Assembly (NCBI GenBank): GCA_965644295.1
Contig: CBFFRP010000434.1
Coordinates: forward strand, 62,001 to 126,000
Source: Paraphysomonas bandaiensis
Lineage: Eukaryota; Chrysophyceae
Direction of reading: 5' to 3'
Length of the DNA: 64,000 bases
A program made the translations under genes and the position numbers. This document shows positions 1-12,606 of the stretch, one piece after another (the first letter of the stretch is position 1; each line of letters starts with the position of its first letter). The notes under the pieces were generated by a model. That model was not told the origin of the DNA and did no database searches. It saw only the letters and a list, made by a program, of their open reading frames with translations.

Positions 1-1607
1 GGGCAGAATTCGTCTTCGATATCTGTTATTTTTAGAGAAACTTAGAGTTTTCTTCTTTTAACTTCGTAATTAAGATGGCGAAGTATGATGTGACCATAAA
101 CTTTGTTCTATAAATAGTGTTAGAACTACCAACTACCGTAACTACCAAGTATATTTAGTGTTCAGCGGTTCAGTAGGTCGTAGGTCATCAGGAGTATTGC
201 ATTTCCGATATTCCGTCATTTAATTTCTCAGCTTACCTCTCTTTTATTTAATTTTTACATGCATTGTCGGTATATCTTGTACTACATCTCTAAATACTTT
301 ACACTGAACATTATAAACAAAGAAATTAATTCCTCCTGTTTAAAACAACTGCAACAGAAGAATCTCGCAACTACTCTCCTTTCTCCACATACCAGCTAAA
401 AAGAGAATGACTACCAGGTTATACTACACGGCGTGTTATATTCATTCCAATGTTTAAAAATGTAACAGAACGCAAATACATAACACATAAATGGTCGTAA
501 CTCGAAACAGGACCAGCTAAAACCACTAAATGATAGGCCTATTTGGGTAATAGGTTTCCTTCAGTCGAAACACAGAATGACATCATTCAACTCTCTTGTA
601 GAATGATAGTATTACAATATCAGTGTGGTATCAACAGCATATGTTCATACAATCTATCTTCAGCTGAAGGTTTTAGTTTTCGATACCTCAGATAAGCTGC
701 ACGAGAATTCCAAAACAGTGTTTAATGCTTTTTTTGATGTCGCCTGTGGTGGCTATTTTGATTGTTATTCCAATTCGTATGTGTACTATGTGGATGTAGT
801 GAACTGACTTCCATTTGCGAGTTTATGACGTGTGTTGCTGAAGTTATTTCGCATTGTGATTCGTTCGTTGAATAATACAGACATATAGCCACAGAAACAC
901 ATATAAGACTAAAATTTTGTGCCGGCTGCTCGCTCACACCCTTCGTCATATGAGCTGCTCCAATGTACGTGCGCAGATTCTGCGAGGTCACCTACCGCTC
1001 CCACCCGGATTAGCCTTCCCTCTCCCTCAAAAAATGATACGCGCTTCTCGTCATCATGTATGGTCACGCAAGTCAGCGTTTATTCGGTGCCGCACACATA
1101 AAATACACCGGGGTTCAAGTAAATAGCTGTTCGTTGCTGGTTTACTCGATACTATCACTCCACAAGGAGAAGCCCTCAGAACGGGATACATACACCTACC
1201 ATTAGCCGATGAGGTTCTTAGTCTCTGGTTTGAGTCGTTCGGACTGTCGCTGTCAGCTCCAACTCTTTAGAACAGAGTGGAGTGCCCTGAGCGAGCCGAA
1301 GATCTGCGCGCATCCGTCCCTACAGATATACTGGTATACGGCGGTATACGGAGTATACGAAGGCGTGCAGTTGTGATGACCTGCCAACGTACAAAAATTA
1401 GAGTATACTCTGTATACCGTACAGTACGCGCTCTACGTCCTTGTGTATTGTATTCTACCCAGAGCGTTGCATTGAGCGAGATACTGCTGTACATGTTGTT
1501 GCGTCTGCTGTCTGCTTGCATATTCATAGTAGAGTGGCTTTGCCGTTTCTTTGATTTATTTTGTTTCAATAGTTCGTAACTCCTTCATATAGTTTATATA
1601 TCCACCA
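1..1607. other. Gene-poor left edge
   Basis: I see no convincing gene here. The open frames are short and lack family motifs. Part of the stretch (about 1325-1435) is dense in GTATAC and GTAC palindromes like those between the divergent gene pairs, so it may include promoter sequence for the gene starting at 1608. Confidence 0.4.
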
Positions 1608-2335
1608 ATGATTGGCTCCAAAGCTGTCGTCTTTGTATTATTCACGTGCTTTACTGCTTCTGCTGCAGTGAAACTTGCTGGTGAATGCTATAGCCAATGC
1701 AACTCACTAAAAAGAGAAGTATTAACTCTTGAGATGTGCAGGTATATTGCACTTACATAGAGATAACTGTGTTGTTTTTGACTTTGCAACGCAGAGATGC
1801 GAAAAAAGTACTTCCACGGCCGAAAGTAGGAGACTTTTGTACCCGTGCAATGGAAAATGGATTCAAGGATGCATGTTATGCACTATGCCAAGATACAAAA
1901 CCTGTGCCGAGAGTGGCCCAGTCATGTCGTGCTGCGGCTGTTGAGCTTCCCCGGCCAACCATCCGAAAATGGTGCGAGCATGGATATAGGGAGGGCTTCA
2001 GAGCAACCGCGGAGGCACTCAAGAACTATTTCAAAGAGGCAGAAGACACTCCAATGGAACCTGAGGTATATGAGTCGTCATTGCAAACGGATACTGAGCA
2101 TGACGAAACAACCCACGATCACGTGGATGCGAAAGAAGAAGAGGCGGAAAATACTCTTCCTGTGATAAAGACCATTGAAATATCACTGGATGAGGAGACG
2201 AAGAACCTGAACGTACACGAAGGAGAGAGCGCCGAAGAAGCAGTGGCAGAGTTTTGTGGCAAGTATATGGTGGACGATGTTGCCGGTTGCATCCGTCAGA
2301 TTCTTCCCTCGGTCTTGGAGCGCATGGATGAATAA
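1608..2335 (+). CDS. Small Cys-rich secreted protein, unknown family
   Basis: Two exons, 1608-1741 and 1795-2335, joined across a 53-bp GT-AG intron in frame, give 224 residues. I chose the ATG at 1608 because it opens a clear signal peptide (MIGSKAVVFVLFTCFTASAA) that the downstream open frame lacks. The mature protein has spaced cysteines in its first 110 residues (CYSQC, MCRDA, DFC, DACYALC, SCR, KWC), as in a small disulfide-bonded helical fold. An acidic, Glu/Asp-rich linker follows, then a Cys-containing helical tail (EFCGKYMVDDVAGCIRQILP). It is probably secreted or resident in the secretory pathway. I do not recognise the family; a saposin- or canopy-like fold is possible but the spacing does not match either convincingly. 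Confidence 0.7.
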
Positions 2336-2913
2336 TTTTCACCCGTTTTAGTGAGGGTTGTGGTAAATATGTGGTTGTAAGAAAGTTTGAAATTGTGAGA
2401 ATGAAAAGTTGAATGTATTTCGTAGAATTTCATTCGTTGCGGATATAACCATCAATCACGACAGTAAGTTTAGATCAAATAAATTGATTCTGTGCACTTG
2501 GAAGATTACGCGGAGCTTCTCGTGACTATGCAGGACCCAGTATAGGCCTAAAGAATGCGCGGGGTTTCTCGTAGTCATTCATATATGGACTATGCAGGTA
2601 TAGTGTAGATCTAGGTGGAGCTTGCTTGTCACCACACACTAACATACGCCGGGATTTTGAAAAAAATCTATATATTGTTTAGTTAATTCAACACTAGCTC
2701 TTTACTAGGGCACACTCTCGGAATCGGAACGGGGCAGTTACTTTGGCGTCATCAGTGTATCACTTATCAGCTACAATAGAAACTAGAAACATATGTACCA
2801 GTTGAGTACCAACAATATACACAGCACAATCAATGTCAAAACGTATGTCTCTGAACTGCTGAGCTGGTGTATATAGTATATAATATATAACATGTCACTC
2901 TAATGTACCATAA
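2336..2913. other. Intergenic, weak internal duplication
   Basis: No gene seen. Around 2506-2610 two imperfect copies of a roughly 40-bp segment occur in tandem; both contain a cgcgg(a/g)g(c/t)ttctcgt core followed by actatgcagg. The two copies have diverged. Confidence 0.35.
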
Positions 2914-3045
2914 TAGGGTTGCGTAGCAATTAATTGAAATACCCTCACCATCAATTATAATGAAATTCAAAACCAATTTCAATCAAATAAGAATTGAAAT
3001 TGCAATTAATAAAAAATGGGGAGAGGGAAAGGTTACGCAACCCTG
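2914..3045. mobile_element. MITE-like inverted-repeat element, 132 bp
   Basis: The stretch is bounded by inverted ends: AGGGTTGCGTA on the left and TACGCAACCCT on the right, an 11-bp perfect match. The interior is A/T-rich with further dyad symmetry (caattaattgaaat against ttgaaattgcaattaat). There is no coding capacity. The AGGG...CCCT ends match the other presumed hAT-derived elements in this window. I could not find a convincing target-site duplication, so the exact ends are uncertain. Confidence 0.6.
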
Positions 3046-3312
3046 AAAGCGAAGTAAATGATATGCAAGCAGAAATACGATGTACACACATGGCACGTTT
3101 AGTTATTACCAAGGAAAGCTCTACATATAGATATAGTTAGCTTCCAATGTGTACATACTCTAATGTCCTCATTTATACGTTCAAGTTTATAAAGTATATC
3201 ATCAATATGTCGTCATAGTCATGATTCAAAGATGAAATCGTTATGAAATCGCACAATGTTGGAAAATGTGTTATTCCTAAAGAAGAAAAAATTCATAGAA
3301 ACAACAGGAATA

Positions 3313-5206
3313 CTAGAAGTTATCGTCATCACTTTCCATTTCTTCGAGCATGAACCCCATGATAGTAGATACAAACTCGGCTGTTAGTTCCCCATCAGTA
3401 TGTTTGTCTAATGCTTTGAGAGATCTGGAGAGGTCTCGCAGAATTCCCTTTGTCTCTCGGCGTGTCTCGTCACTGTCCCCACGCATCTCGTTCGCAGATT
3501 TCATTACAACGTTTAACACAGGATCAATGACATCATTGAAGAGCTCAGACGTCGGAATATGGGAATTTCGAACCAGTACTCTTGAAACAGACGCGAAAGC
3601 CTCGGTGTCATCAATTCCTTGAGAATCGACTTCTCTATGCTCGATGGAAGTTGACCTTGAAAGCGTTTTTCTATCAGGGGGGGTGTCCTTACTCTCCACA
3701 TTACCTTCTTCACTTTGTAGTAGTTCGCATTCATCACTTGACTCCTGATTCAGTGCAGAAATAGCACTAAGAGTCCGATTCGAAGAACTCATATCACTAC
3801 GAGATGTCAAATTTTGAATTATTTGTTTCTTGTCTGGAATACTCTCACAAGCAGATATATCCAAGTGGATCGCGCTCGCGTCATCGAGTGATTGAAACGA
3901 GTTAACACTGTTGGTACAACTGCTGGACGCATGTCTCCTCACCGTCTGCAGGTCGAAATCCCACCCACCACTATCTACTGACCTCCGCAAACTGATGCGA
4001 CTATAGCTATTAGATCCCTGGTCGAGAATTCTTTCAATTTCGTTTTCCTCCCTTTTTCTGTTGATGCGAACAGCTATGCTTTGCATGAGGCTAGCAGGGG
4101 GGGTAGTAGGTGCATTAACCAAAAAAGGATGCGTCAACAACATCGAGGCGCTGTAACGACTAGTTGGGTCCTTTTGTAAACAGGCCGACACAAAGTTCTT
4201 GAATATCGGGGAGAACTGACCTTCTAAAATAGGTGGTGGGTTCTGTACATAAATGTAAGTAACAGGCAAAAACTGGCCTCCCATTCACATATTGTGAACA
4301 TGCCTACATGTAGCATATACTTGTACTATTTCAAATTTACCTTGGGTATAAGAAATATAGCCTTCATGGGGTGGTATTTGGTGGCATACGGTGGTTTGCC
4401 ATGTGCAAGCTCTATTGCTGTGATACCCACTGACCACACATCTGCTAATGAGTCATACGAAGTCTCCGTGATAACCTTAACCGACAGTCAGAAAATCGCA
4501 AGGTGAAATTGAATAATTTACCTCTGGGGCCATCCAATAAGGAGTTCCAACACGAGTTTGTCGTTTGTTCACACTTTCTGTCAACTGTCCTGTAACCCCG
4601 AAGTCCGCCAGTTTTATATCTCCCTCTCCAGACACGAGCATGTTGCCGGCCTTGATATCACGATGAATTTTTCGCTCTGCATGTAGATAGGCAAGTGCCT
4701 GCAGATGAAGATTCAAATAATGCGTATACCAATAGTTTTAGGGCTCACCGTAATTAGCTCCCTCATCACATACGCTATCGACTCCTCATCAAGAGTTCCA
4801 GTTTCACTTAATATATCAGAGAGCGAACCGGCTTCAAGGTATTCCATCACAATCCACAGTTGACTGTGCGCTATATTATTGACAATAACCGAAAACAATA
4901 TACACAGTACCACCTGCCGCAAAGATAGGACGCATAGTATTTAGTTAGCTGCGGGCATGACGAGTTCGACATTACTGATATCTCTTGGTGGACATCTTCC
5001 AATTCATCTCCCGCCTCATCTAAATTAATTAGTTTGGCAGCAACTATTTCTCCTGTGGTGGTATCTACGGCCTTGTATACATATCCAAATCCTCCCTGGC
5101 CAATTTTTTCACACAGTGAATACCGTTCTGTCGGATTCGACAGAAAATCAGGCACTGAGCGGTGAGAAAGAACAGCCCTCTGACGAGAGCTGCCTGAAAC
5201 TAACAT
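3313..5206 (-). CDS. STE20/MST-family Ser/Thr protein kinase
   Basis: Five exons on the minus strand (5206-4914, 4863-4749, 4698-4522, 4475-4341, 4242-3313) sum to 1650 nt, or 549 residues. The kinase domain is complete: glycine loop [11 protein letters not shown] (from residue 36), catalytic Lys58 in [17 protein letters not shown] at 148-155, DFG at 168-170, and the STE20-type activation segment [10 protein letters not shown] ending at 195. The hinge reads [17 protein letters not shown]. These features place it with MST/Hippo-like (GCK) kinases, which act in cytoplasmic growth, polarity and stress signalling. The C-terminal half is a Ser-rich, probably disordered tail ending in acidic [12 protein letters not shown] do not see a clear SARAH domain. 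The ATG at 5206 keeps frame, but an upstream 5' exon cannot be excluded, because an acceptor-like TTTCAG lies just inside this start. It is divergent with the PH-domain gene. Confidence 0.9.
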
Positions 5207-5808
5207 AGTTATAAGAAAATTATAAGAGTAAAAAGTGGTATAAAAAATTAATCTGACGATGAGAAGACTGAAGAGCTGATCTAATGGTACATTACTAGAG
5301 CACACGAATACTTGAATACATCCACTGACAGGTTCCTCATAGCACAGGCTTCAGTCCTCAGTATGTGATGGACAATGAGGACCACCGAATGTATGTAGAC
5401 AGTGAAAGCAGTACACAGGTGCCATATTGGCCATCACTGCGCTCGCCATACAATAGACATGAGGAGATTACGTGGAACAAGCTAATCATTGTGTTGTGTT
5501 CTTTGACCAAAAATTTGCTACAGAATTTTCGTGTCCGATTGCAGTTTTCAGTTCTTGTCTGGATATGACGCTTCAAGATAGGACGAGGAGGTAAGTGGAA
5601 AGATGTTTTTTAGTGGGGAGATAATACATACATACATACCATATCACACGAAATACAGTATTCAGTTTGATACCGTCGTATGGTATGGTGTGGTGTGGTG
5701 TGTGGAGTGCTATACACATCACGCACACTCTGTGCTGGTGCGTGTAGTTAATATATAAGATCATCGCCCGTAGATTGTCAGCGAACTAAACGAAGAAGTG
5801 GTATAAAT
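5207..5808. promoter_or_regulatory. Shared 5' interval of kinase and PH gene
   Basis: About 600 bp separate two start codons facing away from each other. It holds a ggtgtggtgtggtg simple stretch near 5685-5705 and only two GTAC sites. A short open frame (5365-5568, +) has no recognisable motif and I do not call it. Confidence 0.4.
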
Positions 5809-6282
5809 ATGCAGCGTCCGCAGTATGTCGATAGGAGTACTGGTCAGGTGTACGACACTTCGAATGCTAATTTTGAAGGGTGGCTGACGAAGCAGTCTGT
5901 GTGGCTTAAGGACTGGAGGCGAAGGTGAGGAGTGACAGTGTGATGAATACATACATGTAATATCTATTTCAGGTACTTTATTTTGAAAGGATCTAAGCTC
6001 TTTTTTTCCAAGAATGAAACGTGTACTCCACATGGTATGATTGACCTCAGTGCGTGTATGACAGTAAAGTCTGCTGAATTGAAAGCTGGAAAAAGAAACG
6101 CGATTGAGGTGTCAACAGCGGATACTACGTTTTTCATGTTTGCGGACACGGAAAAAGAGAAGGACGAATGGATTGGTGCTATCGGACGGGCGATTGTTCA
6201 GGCATCAGCAACTTTTACAAATGATGATGATGTTGATCCAGATAATAATAGCGATGATGAATCTGAGGAAAACGAATACTAG
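5809..6282 (+). CDS. Small PH-domain protein
   Basis: Two exons, 5809-5924 and 5973-6282, with a 48-bp intron splitting an Arg codon, give 141 residues. Nearly the whole protein is one pleckstrin-homology domain (about residues 22-120): it opens with FEGWLTKQ, WLKDWRRRYFILKG forms the basic beta1-beta2 region that in this family contacts phosphoinositides, and it closes with the helix EKDEWIGAIGRAI carrying the invariant Trp. A short acidic Asp/Glu/Asn tail follows. There is no enzyme domain, so it is probably a membrane-targeting adaptor binding phosphoinositides or another protein on the cytoplasmic face. It resembles the small stand-alone PH proteins common in protists. The first exon carries the N-terminal half of the motif, and the join restores the RRRYFILKG consensus exactly. 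Confidence 0.9.
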
Positions 6283-6823
6283 TTAAAATATATCTATGTC
6301 GTATTTTTCCGATATTATTATATAATTTCAATTAAGTGTGTTTGGGGCCTGGCCAGCCTGTTAACTATTCAACATGTGTTGTACTGCGAAGTAAGTTAAC
6401 GAGATAATCCGTATATGTAGTGCGTTCCAAGCAAAGTGACTGATCTTCATGATTACACACAAAAATTGTCAACTTTTTATTACTGTCAACTAGTACCTAA
6501 CACACTTATGAATATCAGAAAACCAGTGAAAATTAGAGATGGTTCACACTGAGATGTGGAGTGTAGGCGTATTCCTCTTCTCAATCACTTTGAGTAAACT
6601 GCCTAACATAAACATACATTCATGGCTTTGTTACGATGTATATTATAACACTGTTTAATAATAGCCACGAATTTATTCTGTTTCAGTGATATTGAACGTA
6701 AAGTATCAATAAACAGATGTATTGAAATGAGCTAGTTTTGGGCCTTGGATTACACGACTGTAGGAAATATATATAATATACTGTACATAATTCTGCTACG
6801 TTATATTGTTTGTATTTACGTAG
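6283..6823. other. Intergenic
   Basis: A/T-rich sequence downstream of the PH gene. I see no gene, RNA or clear repeat. Confidence 0.4.
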
Positions 6824-6953
6824 CAGGGCCTGGTAACCGTTAATGGTAATGACCATTAATGGTAATGCCATTACTGGCCACTATAATTAATTCCATTATA
6901 ATTTCCGGGAACTGGACTACCATTAAAGGGCCATTAATGGTTACCTGGCCCTG
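6824..6953. mobile_element. hAT-type MITE, 130 bp, with target duplication
   Basis: Terminal inverted repeats of 15 bp (CAGGGCCTGGTAACC at the left, GGTTACCTGGCCCTG at the right) match at all but one position. The element is flanked by an 8-bp direct repeat with one mismatch, TTACGTAG at 6816-6823 and ATACGTAG at 6954-6961. CAGGG ends plus an 8-bp target duplication are the hallmark of hAT superfamily elements. The interior has several copies of TTAATGGTAATG-like sequence in both orientations and no open frame, so this is a non-autonomous derivative. Confidence 0.8.
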
Positions 6954-6961
6954 ATACGTAG

Positions 6962-8228
6962 TGTGTATTGCTTTACTTAGTTAATTTTACTTTTGTTACA
7001 GATGCACGGATGGGACATAAAGCAATACTACTTGCAACTTGCACTAAATACTAGTGGGGTAAGTATATATTGTGTAGTAGAATTATGGATTAATGGTATT
7101 TATTTCTATTTTAATACTTTCTTATATCCATATAATTACTGAAGCATCTTAAACACCTAACCAGAAAACTACTACTAGCTAGGATCATCAGACCTCAAGA
7201 AGCAGATGCTTTAAAATTAAAAATTCTTAATTATAGTGAGAAACTGAGATACTACTATATCTAGAATACCATGAACTTCCGTTATGGCTATATTATGTAC
7301 CTGTATTCACATATCATTCGTCATCCTGGTATCTTAATGACTTAAAAAACATCCATTTTTTTACATTAGAAATGCTGGTTAGGATTTATCTATTAAGTGT
7401 GTTGCTCTGCTCAATAGGATTATGATTTTATTATGACTAGTACAGATCAGTAATTAGGTAAATGCTGAATTGTTTTTACTGCTACTGACTACTGATCGAT
7501 TGGAAATTCGCGATTGGGGCGTTTTTTATCGTGTTTTATAGTGGCATATGATATCTTATCATTTCAAACTATATGTAGGTGTTTTTTGCAACGACCTATG
7601 CTTATATTGAAACGCACAATGCTGCACCAGAGCTAACTGGCCAAGTCTTCATATTTAGGACAAAGGCCGATACTGTTTTTCTCAATGTTAAATTGTAGCA
7701 TCCCAGTTACGCATAACTACACGAATAAATAAAATAAATACAGTATATCTTACATAAAGCATTCAGCAATTACGAAAGAGGGATGGATTATTCAACTTAG
7801 TCGATTTGGTTTATTTATCTCGTGACACCAATTTTGGTGTAACTTTCTTATCAAGTAGATAAAAAACCTCGTCATATAAATTTGAGTTCAACTATGTGAG
7901 GTTTTTTACAGTAGACTGAATGCGAGATACATGTATGACATCACTCTCTTGCAGTAGAACTTACACTTTAAAGTACGCTATAGAAACAAACATAGCATAG
8001 ATTAAATTAAATTAATTAAGTCTCTCCTCAACTTTTAACTTTCAACAATTCAGTGAAAAAAGAAACAACGAATATTGAAAAATTCCACGAAATCAACAGC
8101 GATCCAGGTAACTGTAGTATTATATTTTAGAAACTAACAATCCAGTAGTTGACATATTCATCCAGAAATCAGAAAATATAACACCCTAATACGCCAACTC
8201 AGTCTCAATGCTGAACGTAATCCACAAA
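6962..8228. other. Intergenic with one hairpin
   Basis: No gene seen. An inverted repeat at 7861-7907 (aaaaaacctc against gaggtttttt, 27-bp loop) may be a remnant of a mobile element. A smaller dyad, acaccaattttggtgt, lies just upstream near 7825-7841. Confidence 0.35.
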
Positions 8229-10260
8229 TCAGTCCCATCCCACAGCCTCGAGTGCAATCACCATCAACAACGATAGAGGATACAATGCCAAAATCCAGAG
8301 ACCATCCATAACCGTGTGTGTGGGTTTCATTGTCATCAATCCCATCACCACCTTCAGCAAAATATTAGAATGAATTCGTCTTATGGGCATGATACGACAA
8401 CAGGACAGTCGTATGGCACCCACAAACTGAATCTCGTTACCTGTACAAATAGGATAGAGAGAGTTTCTGCTAGATACTCCCAAGCAAGAGTCTTGGTGTA
8501 AATTAGTACCATAAAAATTCCCAGGCCGAAAGTGTTGTTCATGCATGCTGCGCCTTGAAGTGTAGATAGTGATATTGCAATGCTGTGACTGGATTTCTTC
8601 AGGGAGTATTTATAGGAAGCCACAAGCTCAGATGCATTGGAGGCTAGTGGTGCGAGTACAAATGATACAGTAAAAGACCCCATTCCCTAGAGTAGTATGT
8701 GTCACATCATATCACTTCTTCACACTGAAATTTACTTACAGTTCTGCGGCCAATCTCCTCGAGAACATCTACCATAGGATCAGAGAAAACTACTACCAAA
8801 AGAGTACCCAATCCTAAATAATAAAGGGCACGTAACTTCAATCTCTCTTGCTGTTTCTCCGGAGAGAGAGGCTGTAGGTCCTCTGGCATGTCATCCTCCT
8901 CTTCGTTATCGTTATCACCCCCATCGTTGTCTCCTAATTCAGAATCTAGGAGTGCGCGGTTGTCATATCCAATTACTGACATTCCACGACCGCTTCTTGT
9001 GGTGAGGTAACGCTTCTTGTGCGCTTTAATGAACTGAGCAGTACCAAGCACAAATTCCTGAAAATCTACGCTGCCGTTGTGGTCTCGATCAAATACATTA
9101 AAAATTCTCGTCATATTTTCTGTATCGAGATACTCTCCCATATCTCTGTATGTAATCGGTTATAAAAGAACATGATACACGTATTGTTGGCCACCCACCG
9201 GAACACAGCAGACAGTTCGACCATACTCAGACTGCCATCATTGTTCGTATCGTACTTCGCATAGAAGGGTTTCAAGATGGCCTGAAAAGAGAGTACAACA
9301 CACCTGAGCTGAATATATACAGTTCGGGTAAAGAACACAACCTTCAGACGTGTCATCAGTTCTGGGTTATCTACCAGCGGGCTGTTCTCATCCAAATGCC
9401 GCTTCATGGTTGTTGTCTTAAATTCCGCCTGCATGACTCCTTGTAAGGTCACATCTCCACGCCGAATGGCTTCTTCAATAACTCGGTTACGTTTGTCTTG
9501 CTGACTTCCTGCATCCACATCACTGGCGGATTTGATCTGATACCAGAGGTAGGCCACGAACAGAACGAAGCACAAAAACATTCCGATCAATGCCCACATA
9601 CTCTCATTGACAGCAATATCGTGAGTGCTTTCTCCAGAATAAAACACTCCAGGGCCTTGCAAAAACAAGTACGTGATGGATGTACCGATCATAATCCTGT
9701 GGTATAATTTCTTTACATTAACTCGAAAGCATATTCCACATACCATCCACCAGTTCGTACATGAGGGGATATGACCACACCAGCCTTCGTAAGGGACGTC
9801 ATGTTTTGAGGTGAAAGTTTTGGAGATTTTCGGTAATTGGGCCTTCCTTCGTTGTCAAGGTCAACCCTGCCGCCAACTATACTCAAGCACCATGGAATGG
9901 TTAAAAGCATAATCGTGCTTCCAGCAAGAGCTCCGACACCAACCTTTTATGACATGAGCCACAGACTGTGACATGTTTAATAAGACATACCGATAACTGT
10001 GTCTGAGCATTATCCCCCATGCCGCTGAAGAGCACCAGCATGCCATCCGGCACTGCGCCCAGAATAGGCAACACTACACTTCCCACTATACCGGCATACG
10101 CAGGTATGAGGAGCAAATACTCCGATCCATTAGATATCATATCAGATGCCATCATGAGTATGTAACCGTATACAGAGAAGAGGAAGAACAGCTGGAAGGC
10201 TCCATATCCATTATCAGGGAGAGACGAGACGTCGATGAATAGATCAGATATCTCTATCAT
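8229..10260 (-). CDS. NCL-type Ca2+/cation exchanger with EF-hands
   Basis: Seven exons (10260-9991, 9943-9744, 9696-9342, 9281-9181, 9145-8740, 8686-8441, 8351-8229) sum to 1701 nt, or 566 residues. It belongs to the CaCA exchanger superfamily, which moves Ca2+ against H+ or Na+. The first alpha repeat reads GSVVLPILGAVPDGMLVLFS and the second VLAPLASNASELVA, each within hydrophobic segments. Between the two membrane halves lie two canonical EF-hand loops, residues 286-297 (DTNNDGSLSMVE) and 328-339 (DRDHNGSVDFQE), followed by an acidic stretch. That order, membrane half, EF-hands, membrane half, is the layout of plant NCX-like (NCL) proteins, so cytosolic Ca2+ probably gates transport. It is likely a plasma- or vacuolar-membrane protein. 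A cleaved signal peptide is not evident from the chosen ATG, and a short upstream exon is possible. It is divergent with the four-helix membrane protein. Confidence 0.92.
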
Positions 10261-10696
10261 GGAGATGGAAACTGAGACAGTTAGTGTGATGTAATGGTCT
10301 GTTGCGATACCGGATGATATCCAGCAGTGCCCTTGTCTATATGAGCGAAGCGTATACTATGAGCGTATGTGTGGAGATACAAGATCCAGTCCAGTATTCA
10401 ACAGGCAGTGTGGTATTCCACAACATATCCACGTGTGTGAAACATTTTTGAATCTAAACTGAACTATATACACTACGTACACTACGTATTGGCTATTAGG
10501 ATATGCTGTACTGTGTACTGTGTGGTAATATATAGTAGTACTGCTGTATGATAGAGCAGTACATGTACAGCAGGACGCATGAATACGTACAAAAATACAT
10601 GTGCATGTTAGTTGTGTATCTTGTCAGCACGTGTGTTTGAAAATGAGTGTGTTTGGTATTAGTTACATCAATTAGTAGCGTCCACCCACTGATACA
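10261..10696. promoter_or_regulatory. GTAC-rich bidirectional promoter region
   Basis: This 436-bp interval lies between the start codons of the exchanger (-) and the tetraspan protein (+). I count seven GTAC palindromes by eye, several in runs such as cagtacatgtacagc and actacgtacactacg. Chance predicts about two. Confidence 0.5.
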
Positions 10697-11536
10697 ATGG
10701 AGCTTCAAGCTGAGCCCCCGTGTTGTAAGATTCGTTGCTGTAAGATCCTGTGCAATGACAATCCTGTGTGCGAACGGATGGGGAAAGTCGGATTAAAGTT
10801 TTTTGACCAACACCGCGGCCCCATAATGCTCACTATGGCTGTTCTATCCTTCATTTCACTCATATTTTCTATTATTCCTGTCGTGTCAGCATCTTTTAAT
10901 GAAGATGATGTCCAAAACACAAGTTGGACATATGGTATGTGATGTAGTTATATATGCGCTTATTCTCATGTTCATTCCAGGAAAGACAAGCGACGATGAT
11001 GAAATATGGGTAAGAGCGTATTATTCAGAGTAGTTGTATAATGTCTGATATTTCAGATTGGCTTATCTATATTCGTGTATAAGTTTAATGGAAACACTGA
11101 CTCAACGGGATGGGGCAGCACGGATTGCAAGGACGTGGGCGACTCAGATTTCTGTGATGACTGCAAGGAGTCTTGTTTGGGAGCTGTTAGCATGGTTATT
11201 ACTAATTTAATAACAACTATTCCTAATATAAAGGGAAATATTGAACGAAGTACACGGAAAGGAGACAGTAATTTTGAGAAGAACCAGGCTGTTATTTCTG
11301 GCCTTATTGGCTCACTGTCAACACTGTCAGCGCTTGCTATTTATATGCAGGGGTGTCAAAATAGCCTTCCGGATCATATCAACGGTGTAGATGTGGATTA
11401 TGTAACAGGACCAGGTTTGGCGTGCCTAGCTATTGCAACATTCTTGCAGCCAGTCAATGCGATCGGGAATCTCTTGACTCCTGTCGTGAAAGATGAGGAT
11501 GATAATGGTGAAGGGGACTATGTCATTATGGCGTAA
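10697..11536 (+). CDS. Four-helix membrane protein, unknown family
   Basis: Three exons, 10697-10934, 10981-11009 (a 29-nt micro-exon) and 11057-11536, give 248 residues in frame. The N-terminus is Cys-rich and cytoplasmic-looking (CCKIRCCKILC), a possible palmitoylation cluster. Four hydrophobic segments follow, around MLTMAVLSFISLIFSIIPVV, VSMVITNLITTIPNI, VISGLIGSLSTLSALAIYM and LACLAIATFLQPVNAIGNLL. Between the first two is an extracellular-type loop with a CDDCKESC cluster. The topology resembles claudin/PMP22-type or tetraspan proteins, but there is no diagnostic family motif and I do not assign one. The acidic C-terminus ends DEDDNGEGDYVIMA. It shares its 5' interval with the cation exchanger, which may mean co-expression. 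Confidence 0.8.
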
Positions 11537-12606
11537 TATCTCCTCTTTATTGATGCCGATTTCACCGCATAATTTGTTTAGCACTGGGTATGTGTTAGAA
11601 CGTGAGGGATTCGTATTCGGAGTTGGCTATCTGTCTAGGAATATGTGGACGCAAACTAGTAGCCTACTTTGGGTGATAGCATAGAAGATGCGCCAGATAT
11701 TGTATTTATTTTTTGTTGCCATGCGACAGAGTGCTAAATTAAAATTAGATTTTGACTTAGCTTCTCGCTGTTTACCTAATATGTCATGTACACCCTGCAT
11801 TCAAATTCATGTAAGTATATTCTCGCTAAATACCGTCAATGTGATCAGCATCGATGCGGTGTAGTCGTCCTGGATTGAAAGGAAACATCTAGTAGAAATG
11901 TTTGATACATCATCGTCGAAAACTGTAGTAACATTGCTTTCTTTGGTGTAGTCAGGAAATATTATTAACTTTTCCATCCACACTAACATACATACATAAT
12001 ACGCTGCAATATGGACTTCGGTTCTTTGATTCACTGCAACAAAACTACATCATATTTACATAGTTCGTTTGTTCTCCTGAAATGGACAACAATCAAATTC
12101 ACGATATATATGAACTTATACATACCACTTTCCCGCAGGCATTACAGCATCGGCAATAAGACACAGGATCTCAATAAGTTGGCTATGTTCGATTGGCAGG
12201 TCGTGACGCTTGCCTTGTATGCTAGTTCGTGGTATTCCAAACCTCCTCGATGGTGTTTTCTCTTATGTGAACGATGTAGTCACTCTTTCGTATTGATTCT
12301 CGGAACGTGGCTTTGGCTTGTGTCCATCCAAGGGGCATGATAAGTACACAATCGTATCTTATGGCTGGTATCAGGGCAGATATGTCCCTCAATGCTGTAT
12401 TAGGGTACCATACAGAGAAAATAGAGTCACCGTATACAGTACGTATACCACATTTTTCTTGTGGAGGATGTGATTTTCCAAGCGGAAGAAATAAAACCCC
12501 GAGTTTTCTGTGAAACTTTCATATTTATTTATATAAGTGATGAGAGCATTTCATCACCATTGCACTGTGATAAGTAAAGAGAAAGGTGGATTGAGGGGCT
12601 TGGGTG
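11537..12606. other. Intergenic, unassigned
   Basis: No gene I can support. An open frame at 12011-12340 (+) shows no motif, no signal peptide and no consistent splice context. A GTATAC/GTAC cluster (ccgtatacagtacgtatacc) lies near 12432-12451, about 160 bp before the tRNase Z start, and could be promoter sequence. Confidence 0.4.

Noticed and set aside
1277-1579. Overlapping 100-codon open frames on both strands
   Set aside because: Both strands are open over the same span, no domain is visible, and the region looks like promoter sequence rich in GTATAC.
12011-12340. 109-codon open frame upstream of tRNase Z
   Set aside because: No motif, no signal sequence, no consistent splice sites; hydrophobic composition can arise from T-rich DNA.
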